From JABDQA01 sp963824415 (lineage in GTDB: Bacteria > Desulfobacterota > Desulfobulbia > Desulfobulbales > Desulfocapsaceae), in the NCBI GenBank assembly GCA_963824415.1, contig CAWGPM010000003.1, positions 62,001 to 126,000 on the forward strand: a DNA stretch of 64,000 nucleotides. The letters are read 5' to 3'. The position numbers and the translations under genes are program-made. The first letter of the stretch is position 1. Each line of letters begins with the position of its first letter. Below the pieces are notes generated by a model. The model saw nothing but the letters and a program-made list of their open reading frames with translations, was not told the origin of the DNA and searched no databases. Positions 32,621 to 41,885 of the stretch are shown here, piece by piece.

Positions 32621-34336
32621 ATGAAGATTAAACTGATCGGTATAAATGCACGCTACAGCCATTCCTGTCTTGCCTTGTTCTACCTGCGCAACGAGCTCGA
32701 AAAACACCTCCCCGGCGTGCAGGCCCGGATCTGTCAGTATACGATAAACGATCCCTATTTCACGCTGTTCCAGAGAATTGCCGAACCGGACATCGACTAT
32801 TTCTTTTTTTCCGCGTTGATCTGGAACAGCGATCTGATCGAGCAGGTGATAGAAGATCTGCTGGCGGTTGATTTAAGCTGCCATATCGTGGTGGGTGGTC
32901 CCCAGGCAGAGGTGGTCGGTGCCAGATTCGCCGATGACGAGCGGGTCAGTGCCTTTATCGGCGATATCGAAGCGGCCGGATCCCAGTTCTACGAGGACCT
33001 TGCGCAGTCGCGTCTGGACAAGCGCTATCAGGCCTCGTTTTTTGGCGCTGCTCCTTTATCCGGCCCGCATCGGATCGGCTTTCCCTACCGGCCTGAAGAC
33101 TTTTCCGCTCAGCTCAAAAACCGGGCGATCTATTACGAATCCTCGCGCGGCTGTCCGTTTTTCTGCACCTATTGCCTGTCGTCGTCTCAGACCGGGCTGT
33201 ATCACAAGGATCTGGATCAGGTCTTTGCCGAACTCGAAGAGATTTTATCCCATAATCCCGCCACGGTGCGCTTCGTCGATCGAACCTTCAATGATATCCC
33301 CGCCAGGGCCCTGAAGATCTGGGAGTTCATCAGGGACCAGGACCCGGATACCCTGTTTCATTTCGAGATCGCCCCCGATCGTTTTACCCCGGAACTCTTT
33401 TGCTTTCTTGAAAGCATCAGAGCCGGGCTGTTCCAATTCGAAATCGGTATTCAATCGACCAACCCCCAGACGCTCGAGGCAATCAGACGCCCCATCAAGC
33501 CGCAGCCGGCGGCCCGGGTGATTAGAAAGCTGCGGAGCCTGGAGACGATTCACCTGCATGCCGATCTTATTCTCGGCCTGCCCTATGAAACCGCTGATAG
33601 TTTCAGGGCTTCACTCAATGATGTGTTCGCTATGCGGCCCCACTATATCCAGATGGGGCTGCTCAAATTGCTGCCCGAAACCGAGATACGCAGACAGGCC
33701 GGGCACTATCGGTTCAGGACACGTTCGAGGCCGCCCTACACGGTTCTGGCCAACCGCTGGCTGGAGCCGGCTGAGCTGCAGGAATTGTACTGGCTGGGCG
33801 AGTGTCTGGAGCGCTGTGTGAACAACCGCTATTTCGTCTCGCTCTGGTCCTACCTGGACCAGGCCGGAGAGGATATGGCCCGGTTCTTTTCGGCGCTTGC
33901 CAAACGCTTTTTCGAGCAGGGCTATTTCTGGAAAGCGGTCACCCAGGAGATTCTGAGCCGGCTGCTCCTCGAGGAATGCAGCGGCCGGGAGGACTTCGAG
34001 CTAATCCGGGAGCTTATCTGTTATGACTGGCTGCGCTGCGGCCATCGCTTCCTGCCGCATCACCTCTGTTATGCGCAGCCGTCGATTGATGAGTTGAGAA
34101 GGACCTTGTACGGCAGGCTTCCCGAAGAGCTGACCGGCGTCTATGACCGGAAAACCCGAAAGGTATTTCTCAAAAAATCGGTGTTCCATCACTTTTCAAC
34201 TCAGGCTATGCGATGGGTCGGGCATCAGATCGAAGATAATGTTGGAACCGCAACAACGCTGGTCTGTTTCCTGTCGGAGCGGGAAAGCCGGGTGCATCGC
34301 TTCAACAAAGTGATACTTTTAAAAAACTCCGATTGA
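32621..34336 (+). CDS. B12-binding radical SAM protein (DUF4080 type)
   Basis: A 571-residue protein. The N-terminal cobalamin-binding Rossmann-like domain covers about residues 1-130 (VVGGPQAEVVG). The radical SAM domain has the cluster cysteines C178, C182 and C185 in GCPFFCTYC, and FEIGIQSTNPQTLEAI and LILGLPYETADS further on. The C-terminal 200 residues resemble DUF4080. It should cleave SAM reductively at a [4Fe-4S] cluster; the substrate is unknown. No methyltransferase substrate gene or pathway cluster adjoins it. The ribosome site is weak. Confidence 0.85.
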   Translation: MKIKLIGINARYSHSCLALFYLRNELEKHLPGVQARICQYTINDPYFTLFQRIAEPDIDYFFFSALIWNSDLIEQVIEDLLAVDLSCHIVVGGPQAEVVGARFADDERVSAFIGDIEAAGSQFYEDLAQSRLDKRYQASFFGAAPLSGPHRIGFPYRPEDFSAQLKNRAIYYESSRGCPFFCTYCLSSSQTGLYHKDLDQVFAELEEILSHNPATVRFVDRTFNDIPARALKIWEFIRDQDPDTLFHFEIAPDRFTPELFCFLESIRAGLFQFEIGIQSTNPQTLEAIRRPIKPQPAARVIRKLRSLETIHLHADLILGLPYETADSFRASLNDVFAMRPHYIQMGLLKLLPETEIRRQAGHYRFRTRSRPPYTVLANRWLEPAELQELYWLGECLERCVNNRYFVSLWSYLDQAGEDMARFFSALAKRFFEQGYFWKAVTQEILSRLLLEECSGREDFELIRELICYDWLRCGHRFLPHHLCYAQPSIDELRRTLYGRLPEELTGVYDRKTRKVFLKKSVFHHFSTQAMRWVGHQIEDNVGTATTLVCFLSERESRVHRFNKVILLKNSD

Positions 34337-34413
34337 CCTTCGCAGGTCGTTGTATATAGTAATTGTCCGTAGGTAAAATCTTATGTCAACAGGTCTGCTG
34401 AAAGGAGCATGAT

Positions 34414-35595
34414 GTGGCCTATCGTCTGCTGAAAACAAATGCGATTGCCCAGGAAGGACTCGCCCTTCTCGGAAAATGGTTTACCATTTCGGACAGCGAG
34501 GAAGATCCCCAGGGTATTCTGGTGCGCTCCTCCCGCGTCAATACCGACAATTTCCCGTCTCTGCTGGTCGTTGCCCGGGCGGGCGCCGGAGTCAATAATA
34601 TCTCGGTGGAAAAAGCCACCAACCGCGGTATCTGCGTGTTCAATACACCCGGGGCCAACGCCAATGCGGTGGTTGACCTGGTATTTCCGATGATCGGTGT
34701 GTGGCAGCGCAATATCTACCGGGGTATTGAATTCTGCCGTTCTCTGCAGGACCTGGCTGGAGATCAGGTGGACAGCGAAGTCGAAAAACGCAAATCGGCC
34801 TTTCGGGGGATGGAAATCGCCGGTAAGACGCTGGCCGTGATCGGACTCGGGCAGATCGGGGTCAGGCTGGCCAACGGCGGCGTACACCGTTTTATGCGGG
34901 TCAAGGGCTTCGATCCGAAACCGGCACTGGCCAATATCCATATGCTGCTGCCCGAGGCCGAGGTGGCCCAGTCGCTGGATGATGCAATCGGCGATGCCGA
35001 CATCATCAGCCTGCACGTGCCGTTGATCGAGAAAACCAGAAACCTGGTTGATGCGGATTTTCTCAAAAGGATCAAAAAAGGTGCCCTGCTGGTCAATTAC
35101 GCCCGCGGGCAGATTGTGGACGAGACTGCAGTCCTGAACGCCTTGGACAGCGGCCGCTTAAGTGGATATCTGTCTGATTTTCCAAGTGAATTACTGATCG
35201 GGCATGAAAAGGTTCTGCTGACCCCGCATCTCGGCGCTTCCACTTCGGAGTCTGAAGAAAACTGTGCGATGATGGCAGTCCGCGAGCTTGTCAACTACCT
35301 GCTCTACGGCAATATCACCAACAGCGTCAACTTTCCCAATGTCGAGATGATTCCATCGGACCGGGTGAAGACCAGGCTGATCGTGATCAACCGCGACGTG
35401 CCGGGCATGATCGCCTACATCACCAATGTACTGGGCGGACATAACATCAATATCGATTCTTATAAAAATGAATCCAACGGTGCGATCGGCTACAATATCA
35501 TTGATATGGAATCCGATGTATCCGAAGATGTTGTTGCTCAGATCAAAGACAACGACGACGTAATCCGGACGAGGCTCATCAGTTTCAGTCGCTAG
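34414..35595 (+). CDS. serA: D-3-phosphoglycerate dehydrogenase with ACT domain
   Basis: A 393-residue D-2-hydroxyacid dehydrogenase, likely the first step of serine synthesis (3-phosphoglycerate to phosphohydroxypyruvate). Motifs are RAGAGVNNISVEKA, the NAD-binding AVIGLGQIGVRLANGG, NYARGQIVDE, the catalytic histidine in LLTPHLGASTSES, and a C-terminal ACT domain (about residues 320-393, VINRDVPGMIAYITNVLGG) that may bind serine. It starts with GTG at 34414 after AAAGGAG. No serC or serB is adjacent. Confidence 0.88.
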   Translation: MAYRLLKTNAIAQEGLALLGKWFTISDSEEDPQGILVRSSRVNTDNFPSLLVVARAGAGVNNISVEKATNRGICVFNTPGANANAVVDLVFPMIGVWQRNIYRGIEFCRSLQDLAGDQVDSEVEKRKSAFRGMEIAGKTLAVIGLGQIGVRLANGGVHRFMRVKGFDPKPALANIHMLLPEAEVAQSLDDAIGDADIISLHVPLIEKTRNLVDADFLKRIKKGALLVNYARGQIVDETAVLNALDSGRLSGYLSDFPSELLIGHEKVLLTPHLGASTSESEENCAMMAVRELVNYLLYGNITNSVNFPNVEMIPSDRVKTRLIVINRDVPGMIAYITNVLGGHNINIDSYKNESNGAIGYNIIDMESDVSEDVVAQIKDNDDVIRTRLISFSR

Positions 35596-35704
35596 CATTG
35601 GTCCGGCCAAAACTGGCTGGGCAGGCGATGTTGCTTCAAGGCTGCCGCGGGCCGGCCGGGGGGCTGATTATTACCCCAAAATCGCCCGACTTCACTTTCT
35701 CATC

Positions 35705-36631
35705 ATGGCAGAGACAATTCCAATACTGCTGAAGTCCTGCACTACTTACGAGCATCGCAGGCTTAAAGAACTCTGTGCAGAAGCGCTGCAGGATATGGGT
35801 GAAACGCGCTCCTACCAAGGCCAGAAAGTGCTGTTGAAGCCGAACCTGATCAGCAGCAGGGCGCCAAGACATGCCTGCAGTGAGGCTGCCTTCATCAGGG
35901 CGGTAGCTGAGTGGTTCGTGGATGCTGGCGCCCGGGTGCTGATCGGCGACTCGCCAGCTTTTGGCAGTGCCGCTCAGGTCTTGAAGAAACATCGGATCTG
36001 GCCTGAAATCAAAACCCTTGGTCTTGAGATCGTCGAATTCAAAACTCCCCGGGAACATCTGCTCACGCATGGCGTCAGAGTTGGTGTCGCCGAGGAGGCG
36101 CTGGCCTGTGATCTGTTCGTGAATCTTCCCCGGGTCAAGGCCCACAGCCAGATGTTCGTGACCATCGCGGTAAAAAATTTCTTCGGTATTGTCTGTGGTA
36201 TGAAAAAGGCCATGTGCCACATGAAAAACGGCCTTTCTCACCGAAAATTCGGTGATCTGATGTTGGATCTCAGTCAAATTGTACCTCGCAGCATCAGCCT
36301 GGTGGACGGTATCGAGGTGATGCATAAGCGAGGACCGGTTAACGGCGAGTTGATGGGGCTGGGTTGTTTCTGCGCCGGCCGTGATCCGGTGGCAATCGAT
36401 ACCGCGCTGCTCGCCGTGCTGGAGCTGGACCAGCGGCGCAGTCCGGTCTGGAGGGCGGCGCAGCAGCGCAACCTGGCCGGTTCACGCATGGGGAACATCG
36501 ATTTCTTCGACCTGAGCCCGGACTATTTTGCCGGATCGGGATTCGTCGCGCCGACGCTGTTGAATCCAGTGCCGTTCAATCCGGTGCGTTTTCTGGTCAA
36601 TGCGCTTCGCCGCGCAAAGAAAGCGGCCTGA
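35705..36631 (+). CDS. DUF362 domain protein
   Basis: A 308-residue protein of the DUF362 family, with VLLKPNLISSRAPRHACS near residue 45, VLIGDSPAF, and the characteristic NLPRVKAHSQMFVTIAVKN and GRDPVAIDT blocks. Many relatives carry a 4Fe-4S ferredoxin domain; this one has no CxxCxxC pattern, so it is the short form. The biochemical role of the family is not known. It lies between serA and the fabL-like gene on the same strand, with gaps of about 105-110 bp. Confidence 0.8.
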   Translation: MAETIPILLKSCTTYEHRRLKELCAEALQDMGETRSYQGQKVLLKPNLISSRAPRHACSEAAFIRAVAEWFVDAGARVLIGDSPAFGSAAQVLKKHRIWPEIKTLGLEIVEFKTPREHLLTHGVRVGVAEEALACDLFVNLPRVKAHSQMFVTIAVKNFFGIVCGMKKAMCHMKNGLSHRKFGDLMLDLSQIVPRSISLVDGIEVMHKRGPVNGELMGLGCFCAGRDPVAIDTALLAVLELDQRRSPVWRAAQQRNLAGSRMGNIDFFDLSPDYFAGSGFVAPTLLNPVPFNPVRFLVNALRRAKKAA

Positions 36632-36736
36632 AGGCTGGTGAAAAACGCCTGAAAAATGGTTGCCGCAGTCCATGCTGCCGATGATCTAATGGAGCGGCTG
36701 ATCATCTGAGTAACATATTACAACGAGGAATTTGCT

Positions 36737-37489
36737 ATGTTCAATATTACAGGACGGGTGGCTCTGGTCACCGGCGGGTCCAGGGGGATCGGCAAGGCGA
36801 TCGCGATCCGTCTGGCCGAGCACGGCATGGATATCGTGGTCAACTATGTCAGGCACAAGCAGGATGCCCAGAAGACCGCCGCCGAGGTTGAGCAGCGCGG
36901 CCAGCGGTGTCTGCTGGTGAAGGCGAATGTAGCCAAGGAAGCCGATGTCAGCACCATGTTTGAAGCCATCTCGGAAGTATTCGGCAGTCTCGACGTGCTG
37001 GTCAGCAATGCCGCATCGGGTGTGCTGAAACCAGTTCTGGAGCTTACCGAGCGTCACTGGAACTGGGCTATGGACATCAACGCCCGGGCCCTGCTGAGCC
37101 TGGTGCAGCAAGGTATGCCACTGATGAAGCGGGGCAGCCGGGTGATTGCGGTCTCCAGCCTCGGCTCGATCAGGGCCATTGAAAACTATACCACGGTGGG
37201 TGCCTCCAAGGCGGCTCTGGAATCGCTGGTCCGCCACCTTGCCGTGGAACTGGGGCCGCGCGGCATCCGGGTCAACACGGTCAGTGCCGGGGCGGTGGAC
37301 ACGGATGCGCTGAAAAAATTCCCGAACCGGGACCTGATACTGGAAACGGCAATCAAACGCACGCCGCTGGGCCGCCTGGTGACCCCCGATGATGTGGCCG
37401 ATGTAACCCTGTTTCTGTGCAGCAACCTGTCCAACATGATCCAGGGCCAGGTGGTCACCGTCGACGGTGGCTACGCAATCATGGGTTAG
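36737..37489 (+). CDS. fabL: enoyl-ACP reductase III, FabL type (short-chain dehydrogenase)
   Basis: A 250-residue short-chain dehydrogenase with the NADP loop TGGSRGIGKAIAIRLAEHG, SNAASGVLKPV, and the active-site segment NYTTVGASKAALESL with Tyr and Lys spaced by six. From memory this segment, SSLGSIR and the GAVDTDALKKFPNR block match Bacillus subtilis FabL closely, better than FabG. FabL reduces the enoyl-ACP double bond with NADPH in fatty acid elongation. It would be a triclosan-tolerant enoyl reductase. The ATG follows a GAGG ribosome site. No other fab gene is near. Confidence 0.75.
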   Translation: MFNITGRVALVTGGSRGIGKAIAIRLAEHGMDIVVNYVRHKQDAQKTAAEVEQRGQRCLLVKANVAKEADVSTMFEAISEVFGSLDVLVSNAASGVLKPVLELTERHWNWAMDINARALLSLVQQGMPLMKRGSRVIAVSSLGSIRAIENYTTVGASKAALESLVRHLAVELGPRGIRVNTVSAGAVDTDALKKFPNRDLILETAIKRTPLGRLVTPDDVADVTLFLCSNLSNMIQGQVVTVDGGYAIMG

Positions 37490-37543
37490 CCTTACCCCAG
37501 TCTCCTTGGCTGGCAGGCCGTCTCAACTCGTGAACGTCAGGTG

Positions 37544-39199
37544 TTAGCCCGGCTGTAATGCCCTGACGCCGCGGATGCATAAAAACAGCGCGATCAGGGC
37601 CGACAAAACCAGCGCCACGCCAACCCATCCCGCCACCATCAGCGTGTCGAAAAGCACCAGACCGTCATGGCGCAGCCAGCCCCTGACCAGTCGATAGGTC
37701 GGTTTAATGCCGGTAAACAGGATGACCAGCATATAGGTGATCGCGCAGAAGAAATAGAACACCGCGCCAGGTCCCATCGAGGCGCTCTTGTTTTCGGCGT
37801 GGTAATCGGCATAGATGGCACCGAAGCTAAGCGCCATCGCCACCACCGTCCAGCAGATCAAGGTCGCGCCAAACAGCGAAATCCACCACATTGGCCCGCT
37901 GATCTTCAGGAAATGATTGGATATGCCGATCAGCACCAGGGTCAGGATGGTGAACGGCACCAGGTAAAAGAGGTATTTATAGAAAAAGAACCGGGCCGGG
38001 CTCATGGGTGATGATCTGATCAGATAAAAGGCGCCGCCTTCAGCACCGATGGACGGATAGACGAAGCGCGCGGCCAGCGAGGCGGCCAGAAAGCCGCTCA
38101 AACCGATATTGCCGAAGGCGATCAGATTGGAGACGTAGGTGGAGCCGAAGGTGCGCTCCAGCGGCAGTACCTTGAAATTGTAAAGATAGACGATCACCAG
38201 CGCGCCGATCATAAAAAACTGGGACCATTCTTTGGAATCGCGCAAAAACGAGATTAATTCCTTGCGAAATATCCAGCGCCAGGCGGATTTCATCTGTTTC
38301 GGCGGCCTGAACCGGTAGGTACCACCAAAGGACTCCTGGGATTTGGAAAATCCGGAAAGGAAAAACCTGGCCATCAGAAACTCTCCGATAAATATCAGAA
38401 CCAGCGGGGTCAGCAGGATCAATCCGAGCAGCAGAAAGTCGATCTGCCGGTCGAGCAGATAAGAACTCAGCAGGTTCGAGGTCCAGGTGGCCGGCAGCCA
38501 GGAGCCGGCGGGGGTTGATATGGCCGACATATACTCGATGAATTGTCCGTATTTCTCTGGGTTTACCAGGTCTTCCGGGCGCATCAGCCGAAAGATCAGG
38601 TAGAGGAATATGAAAAAACAAATACTCAGGTAGAAAATGATGTCTCTGGTTCGCCGGGCCGGAAACAGATAGACCAGCATGATTACGAACAGTATCGCGG
38701 CCGCGCAGGCGGTAAAGGCGGTGGCCGGAATCGTGACGAGCAGCAGCGGCAAATAGAGCGGGCCGCTGTCGAAGACCGGGCCAAAGGCAAAAAATATCGG
38801 AATGGAAAAGATCAAAATCATCCAGGAGGTGTGGATAAAGGTGGTGATCAGCCGCATGCGGAAGAGCTCCGGGAGATCCACCGGCGCGGCGACGATGATC
38901 TCGTTGTCGCTGGACAGGTAAAGCGTCGATACGCCGGTGATCATCGAAGAGAAAACGAGCATCGCAAAGATGGTGATCCAGGCCATCTGATAGATTTTCA
39001 TGCTCAAAATGATGCCAAGCTCGCTCTGGCTCTGGAAATAGCCGACGCTGCGGTGGGTGAGCAGATAGAGGGTTACGCAGATGGCCAGGCCGAGCAGACC
39101 AAGCAGGGTCGTCTTGAGATTTGACCCGACGCTTAAAAAGCGATTGCTCGTTGTTCTGACAAATGGCAGAAAGAGACGGGAGTACATGGGCGTCATCAA
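37544..39199 (-). CDS. ABC exporter permease, large ABC-2-like type
   Basis: A 551-residue polytopic membrane protein with about twelve hydrophobic segments. It resembles the putative ABC exporter permeases that pair with an ABC-2-type ATPase, but I recognise no conserved motif. The first segment lies near residues 32-52 and the last ends a few residues before the C-terminus. The ATG at 39199 overlaps the ATPase stop by 4 bp (ATGA), so translation is coupled. The substrate is unknown. It is the last gene of the transglutaminase-ATPase-permease operon and converges on fabL. Confidence 0.75.
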   Translation of the reverse strand: MMTPMYSRLFLPFVRTTSNRFLSVGSNLKTTLLGLLGLAICVTLYLLTHRSVGYFQSQSELGIILSMKIYQMAWITIFAMLVFSSMITGVSTLYLSSDNEIIVAAPVDLPELFRMRLITTFIHTSWMILIFSIPIFFAFGPVFDSGPLYLPLLLVTIPATAFTACAAAILFVIMLVYLFPARRTRDIIFYLSICFFIFLYLIFRLMRPEDLVNPEKYGQFIEYMSAISTPAGSWLPATWTSNLLSSYLLDRQIDFLLLGLILLTPLVLIFIGEFLMARFFLSGFSKSQESFGGTYRFRPPKQMKSAWRWIFRKELISFLRDSKEWSQFFMIGALVIVYLYNFKVLPLERTFGSTYVSNLIAFGNIGLSGFLAASLAARFVYPSIGAEGGAFYLIRSSPMSPARFFFYKYLFYLVPFTILTLVLIGISNHFLKISGPMWWISLFGATLICWTVVAMALSFGAIYADYHAENKSASMGPGAVFYFFCAITYMLVILFTGIKPTYRLVRGWLRHDGLVLFDTLMVAGWVGVALVLSALIALFLCIRGVRALQPG

Positions 39200-39984
39200 T
39201 TTTTGGTGCTGTCTTTACGCAGCGCAACAATGATATCCTGCAGTTCGAAGGCGCCGGTCAACTGGAGAAAAAGGTCCTCGAGGTTTTCCGCCCCGTGTTC
39301 GGCCTTCTCCTGCAGCGACTGGACGGTGCCCGAGGCAATGATCCTGCCGGCCGCAATGATGCTGAGTCTGGAACAGAGCTCCTCGGCGATCTCCATCGAG
39401 TGGGTGGAGAGAAAAATAGTGGTGCCTTCGGCGGCTTTTGTTTTGAACAGTTCCTTGACGATTTTTGCACTTTTCGGGTCCAGGCCGACCATCGGTTCAT
39501 CGACCACGATCAGGGGTTGATCGAGCATGAAAATCGAGCTCATGATCAGCTTCTGCCGCATCCCGTGGGAATAGCTTTCGATCAGGTTATTGCGCCACTC
39601 GTGCAGATCGAAGAGGGTCAGGTAGCGCTCCGCGCCCTCAAGGGTCTGCTTTGTGCTGCTGCCCGGGTAGAGGCTGGCAATAAAGCTGAGGTATTCCGCA
39701 CCGGTCAGTTTTTCATAGAGAAACGGTCTGTCAGGGATGTAACCGGTCAATTGTCTGCAGCGCATAGGTGAGTCGGCCATACTCTGGCCACAGATTGACA
39801 ATGAGCCCGACGTCGGCTGGAGCAGGCCGGCGATCATTTTGATCGTAGTGGTTTTGCCGGCGCCGTTTGGACCGAGAAATCCAAAAATTTCACCCTGTTC
39901 GATCTGCAGGTCGATGGCGTTGACCGCGGTGAACCGGTCGAATTGTTTGCTCAGTTGCCTGGTGACCAGGATTGGTTCGCTCAT
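39196..39984 (-). CDS. ABC transporter ATPase (ABC-2 type)
   Basis: A 262-residue ATPase with Walker A GPNGAGKT (38-45), signature YSHGMRQK, and the Walker B region LIVVDEPMVGLDP. The ending LEDLFLQLTG is typical of ATPases for ABC-2-type exporters. It begins 47 bp after the transglutaminase gene and overlaps the permease start by 4 bp, so it should energise that permease. Confidence 0.9.
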   Translation of the reverse strand: MSEPILVTRQLSKQFDRFTAVNAIDLQIEQGEIFGFLGPNGAGKTTTIKMIAGLLQPTSGSLSICGQSMADSPMRCRQLTGYIPDRPFLYEKLTGAEYLSFIASLYPGSSTKQTLEGAERYLTLFDLHEWRNNLIESYSHGMRQKLIMSSIFMLDQPLIVVDEPMVGLDPKSAKIVKELFKTKAAEGTTIFLSTHSMEIAEELCSRLSIIAAGRIIASGTVQSLQEKAEHGAENLEDLFLQLTGAFELQDIIVALRKDSTKN

Positions 39985-40031
39985 AACTGCTCGTTTATCG
40001 GTTTGGATTCAATGATACTCTTCAGTCATAT

Positions 40032-41519
40032 TCAATCATGCAGCGGCTCGATTTCAAGCGTATTGAGCAGCGCGCCTATTTTAATCTGTTCCTGCAGTTC
40101 ACCTTCGATAAATTTGAGGTGGCTCAGATCGGCCGGCAACTGGTTGGTGGTCGTATCGAGGCTGACCCAGGTGTCGCCCAGGCAGACCTCGTTCCAGGCA
40201 TGATAGTAGAAGGCCTCTTTGTGATAGACCACGCCGACCGCAATCTTGGTTGGTATACCTGCGGCCCGGGCCAGCGCCGCAAACAACGAGGCATGCTCGT
40301 TGCAGTCGCCGATACCGGCCTGCAGGGTGGTCAGGGCGTCGGGTATGCCGATCACCGGGCGTTTCTCCAGGTTCTGATAGACCCAGTCGGCCAGCAGTCT
40401 GACCTTGTCCAGGTCGTCTTTACCACCTTCGACGATGCTCATGCTGCGGGCCACTATTTCAGGTGCCGCCGACTGGATGTAGGTGGTAGCCAGGAGCTCT
40501 TCCCGGGCATCGCCGCAGGCCTGCGGATTTGAAGCCGCAAGCTGGCCGATATCTTCTCTGGTGAGGTTCAGGATATTGTCTGCAAACTGCTGCCGGCCGC
40601 TGTTCAGCTCAAACATGGGTTCTTCAGGCAGGGTGAGCCGATATCTGGCCTCTGTCCTGTTTGCCAGGTTGAACATCTCTCCGGTAACCTTGATCGAGAC
40701 CGAGGCGAGCAGGTCGCTGGTAGATGCTGCGGAGTCGAGATTCTTTGCCCTGAACTCCGGTTCTCTGATAAAGACAAAACCAGCCGGTGATTCTTCCTTG
40801 ACCACATTGCCGTCCTCGTCGAGCCAGGAGTTAACCCGGGCGCCTGCAAAGAGCTCGGTAAAGTGGTGCAGATTGTAGACCCGGTCGTTGATCAGGATTT
40901 TCTCCTTGCCCCGATACTCGATCACCGATTCCTTGCCGGTCAGCGACAGTGGGTCGAACCAGGGGATCTTGACCTTTTCTCCCTCCTGCAGCGTCTGGTT
41001 CAGCAGGTACCCGCGCCGTGAGGTGGCCAGCATCGGCGGACCCTCCAGGGTTATTGAGTCGTGTATCGTGTTGTTGCCGGTATCGAGCGTGAAGGACACC
41101 ACGCTGCCGTCGACCGAGCCGGTGGCGTTCATCTGGTAAAAGGGCGAGGAAAAACTGAAATCGAAGCTGAGCAGATTGTTTTGAGCGCCGAGCAGTCCGT
41201 CCAACTCCAGGCTGACAGGATGGAGCTGGCCGGAGATGTTGAGCTGCATCACCGCATTCTGCCTGATGCGCAGCGTATCGTCCGGCTCGGGGAGAAACTG
41301 GTTCTCGACATAGCCGATTTTATCATCGTTAAAATAAATGGATTGAAATTCAGTCCTTGCGGCTCGTTCGAGCGCCACGGCCTCACGGGGATCGATGGTT
41401 CTGACGAAAAAATCGCGCTGCAGCAGCATCCCGAAAAGCACGATCCAGAGCAGTATCAAAGCAGATTTGAACATGGAACTGTAGGCCGGGCGACGGTATC
41501 GTGTTGAGGGCATGTTCAT
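40032..41519 (-). CDS. membrane-anchored transglutaminase-like protein
   Basis: A 495-residue protein with one N-terminal membrane segment (about residues 18-33), a long extracytoplasmic region (40-370) of unknown fold, and a C-terminal transglutaminase-like domain. The Cys-His-Asp triad is visible: C406 in AGIGDCNEHASLF, H440 in FYYHAWNEV, and D455 in WVSLDTTTNQ. Bacterial members act as cysteine proteases or peptide ligases outside the membrane. It is the first gene of an operon with an ABC exporter, so its substrate may be handled by that exporter; this is an inference from gene order. Confidence 0.82.
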   Translation of the reverse strand: MNMPSTRYRRPAYSSMFKSALILLWIVLFGMLLQRDFFVRTIDPREAVALERAARTEFQSIYFNDDKIGYVENQFLPEPDDTLRIRQNAVMQLNISGQLHPVSLELDGLLGAQNNLLSFDFSFSSPFYQMNATGSVDGSVVSFTLDTGNNTIHDSITLEGPPMLATSRRGYLLNQTLQEGEKVKIPWFDPLSLTGKESVIEYRGKEKILINDRVYNLHHFTELFAGARVNSWLDEDGNVVKEESPAGFVFIREPEFRAKNLDSAASTSDLLASVSIKVTGEMFNLANRTEARYRLTLPEEPMFELNSGRQQFADNILNLTREDIGQLAASNPQACGDAREELLATTYIQSAAPEIVARSMSIVEGGKDDLDKVRLLADWVYQNLEKRPVIGIPDALTTLQAGIGDCNEHASLFAALARAAGIPTKIAVGVVYHKEAFYYHAWNEVCLGDTWVSLDTTTNQLPADLSHLKFIEGELQEQIKIGALLNTLEIEPLHD

Positions 41520-41885
41520 AGATGGATGGGCACCGGCTAATAGTGAAGCGCGGGTAAACGGTATCGCATGTTCATGAGCATTTCAATTAGATTAGGCTTG
41601 TGCGGGTCTATCTGTTGCTTATGATCCAAAGCAGTTTCTTTTGTCTGCAGATATCGGTACAATCAGCCGCGGGGATTTTCAACAGCTGATACTGTTCATT
41701 GCACGTCTTTGCCGGACTGCACTGCCAACCAGGGTAAAAGATATAGCTCATCCCGGCATGTGCAACGGTTTTTTGTATCCAGCCCGGCTCAGGTAACGAC
41801 CTGCCGGGCGCCACAATGCGTCAGGCGTCGTGGACGCCTTGCGCTGACGGAGCCAGATCGCTGCCTCCACAGATATCGATATTCT
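41520..41885. other. non-coding region between the transglutaminase and maf genes
   Basis: This 366-bp gap should hold the divergent promoters of the transglutaminase operon (minus) and maf (plus). I see no convincing promoter pair, palindrome or RNA gene. A frame reaching upstream from maf (41709) and a 68-codon minus-strand frame at 41608-41814 have no recognisable protein features. Confidence 0.5.

Noticed and set aside
41608..41814. 68-codon minus-strand frame between the transglutaminase and maf genes
   Set aside because: No ribosome site or recognisable protein features, and several cysteines that look random. It could be real but is unsupported.
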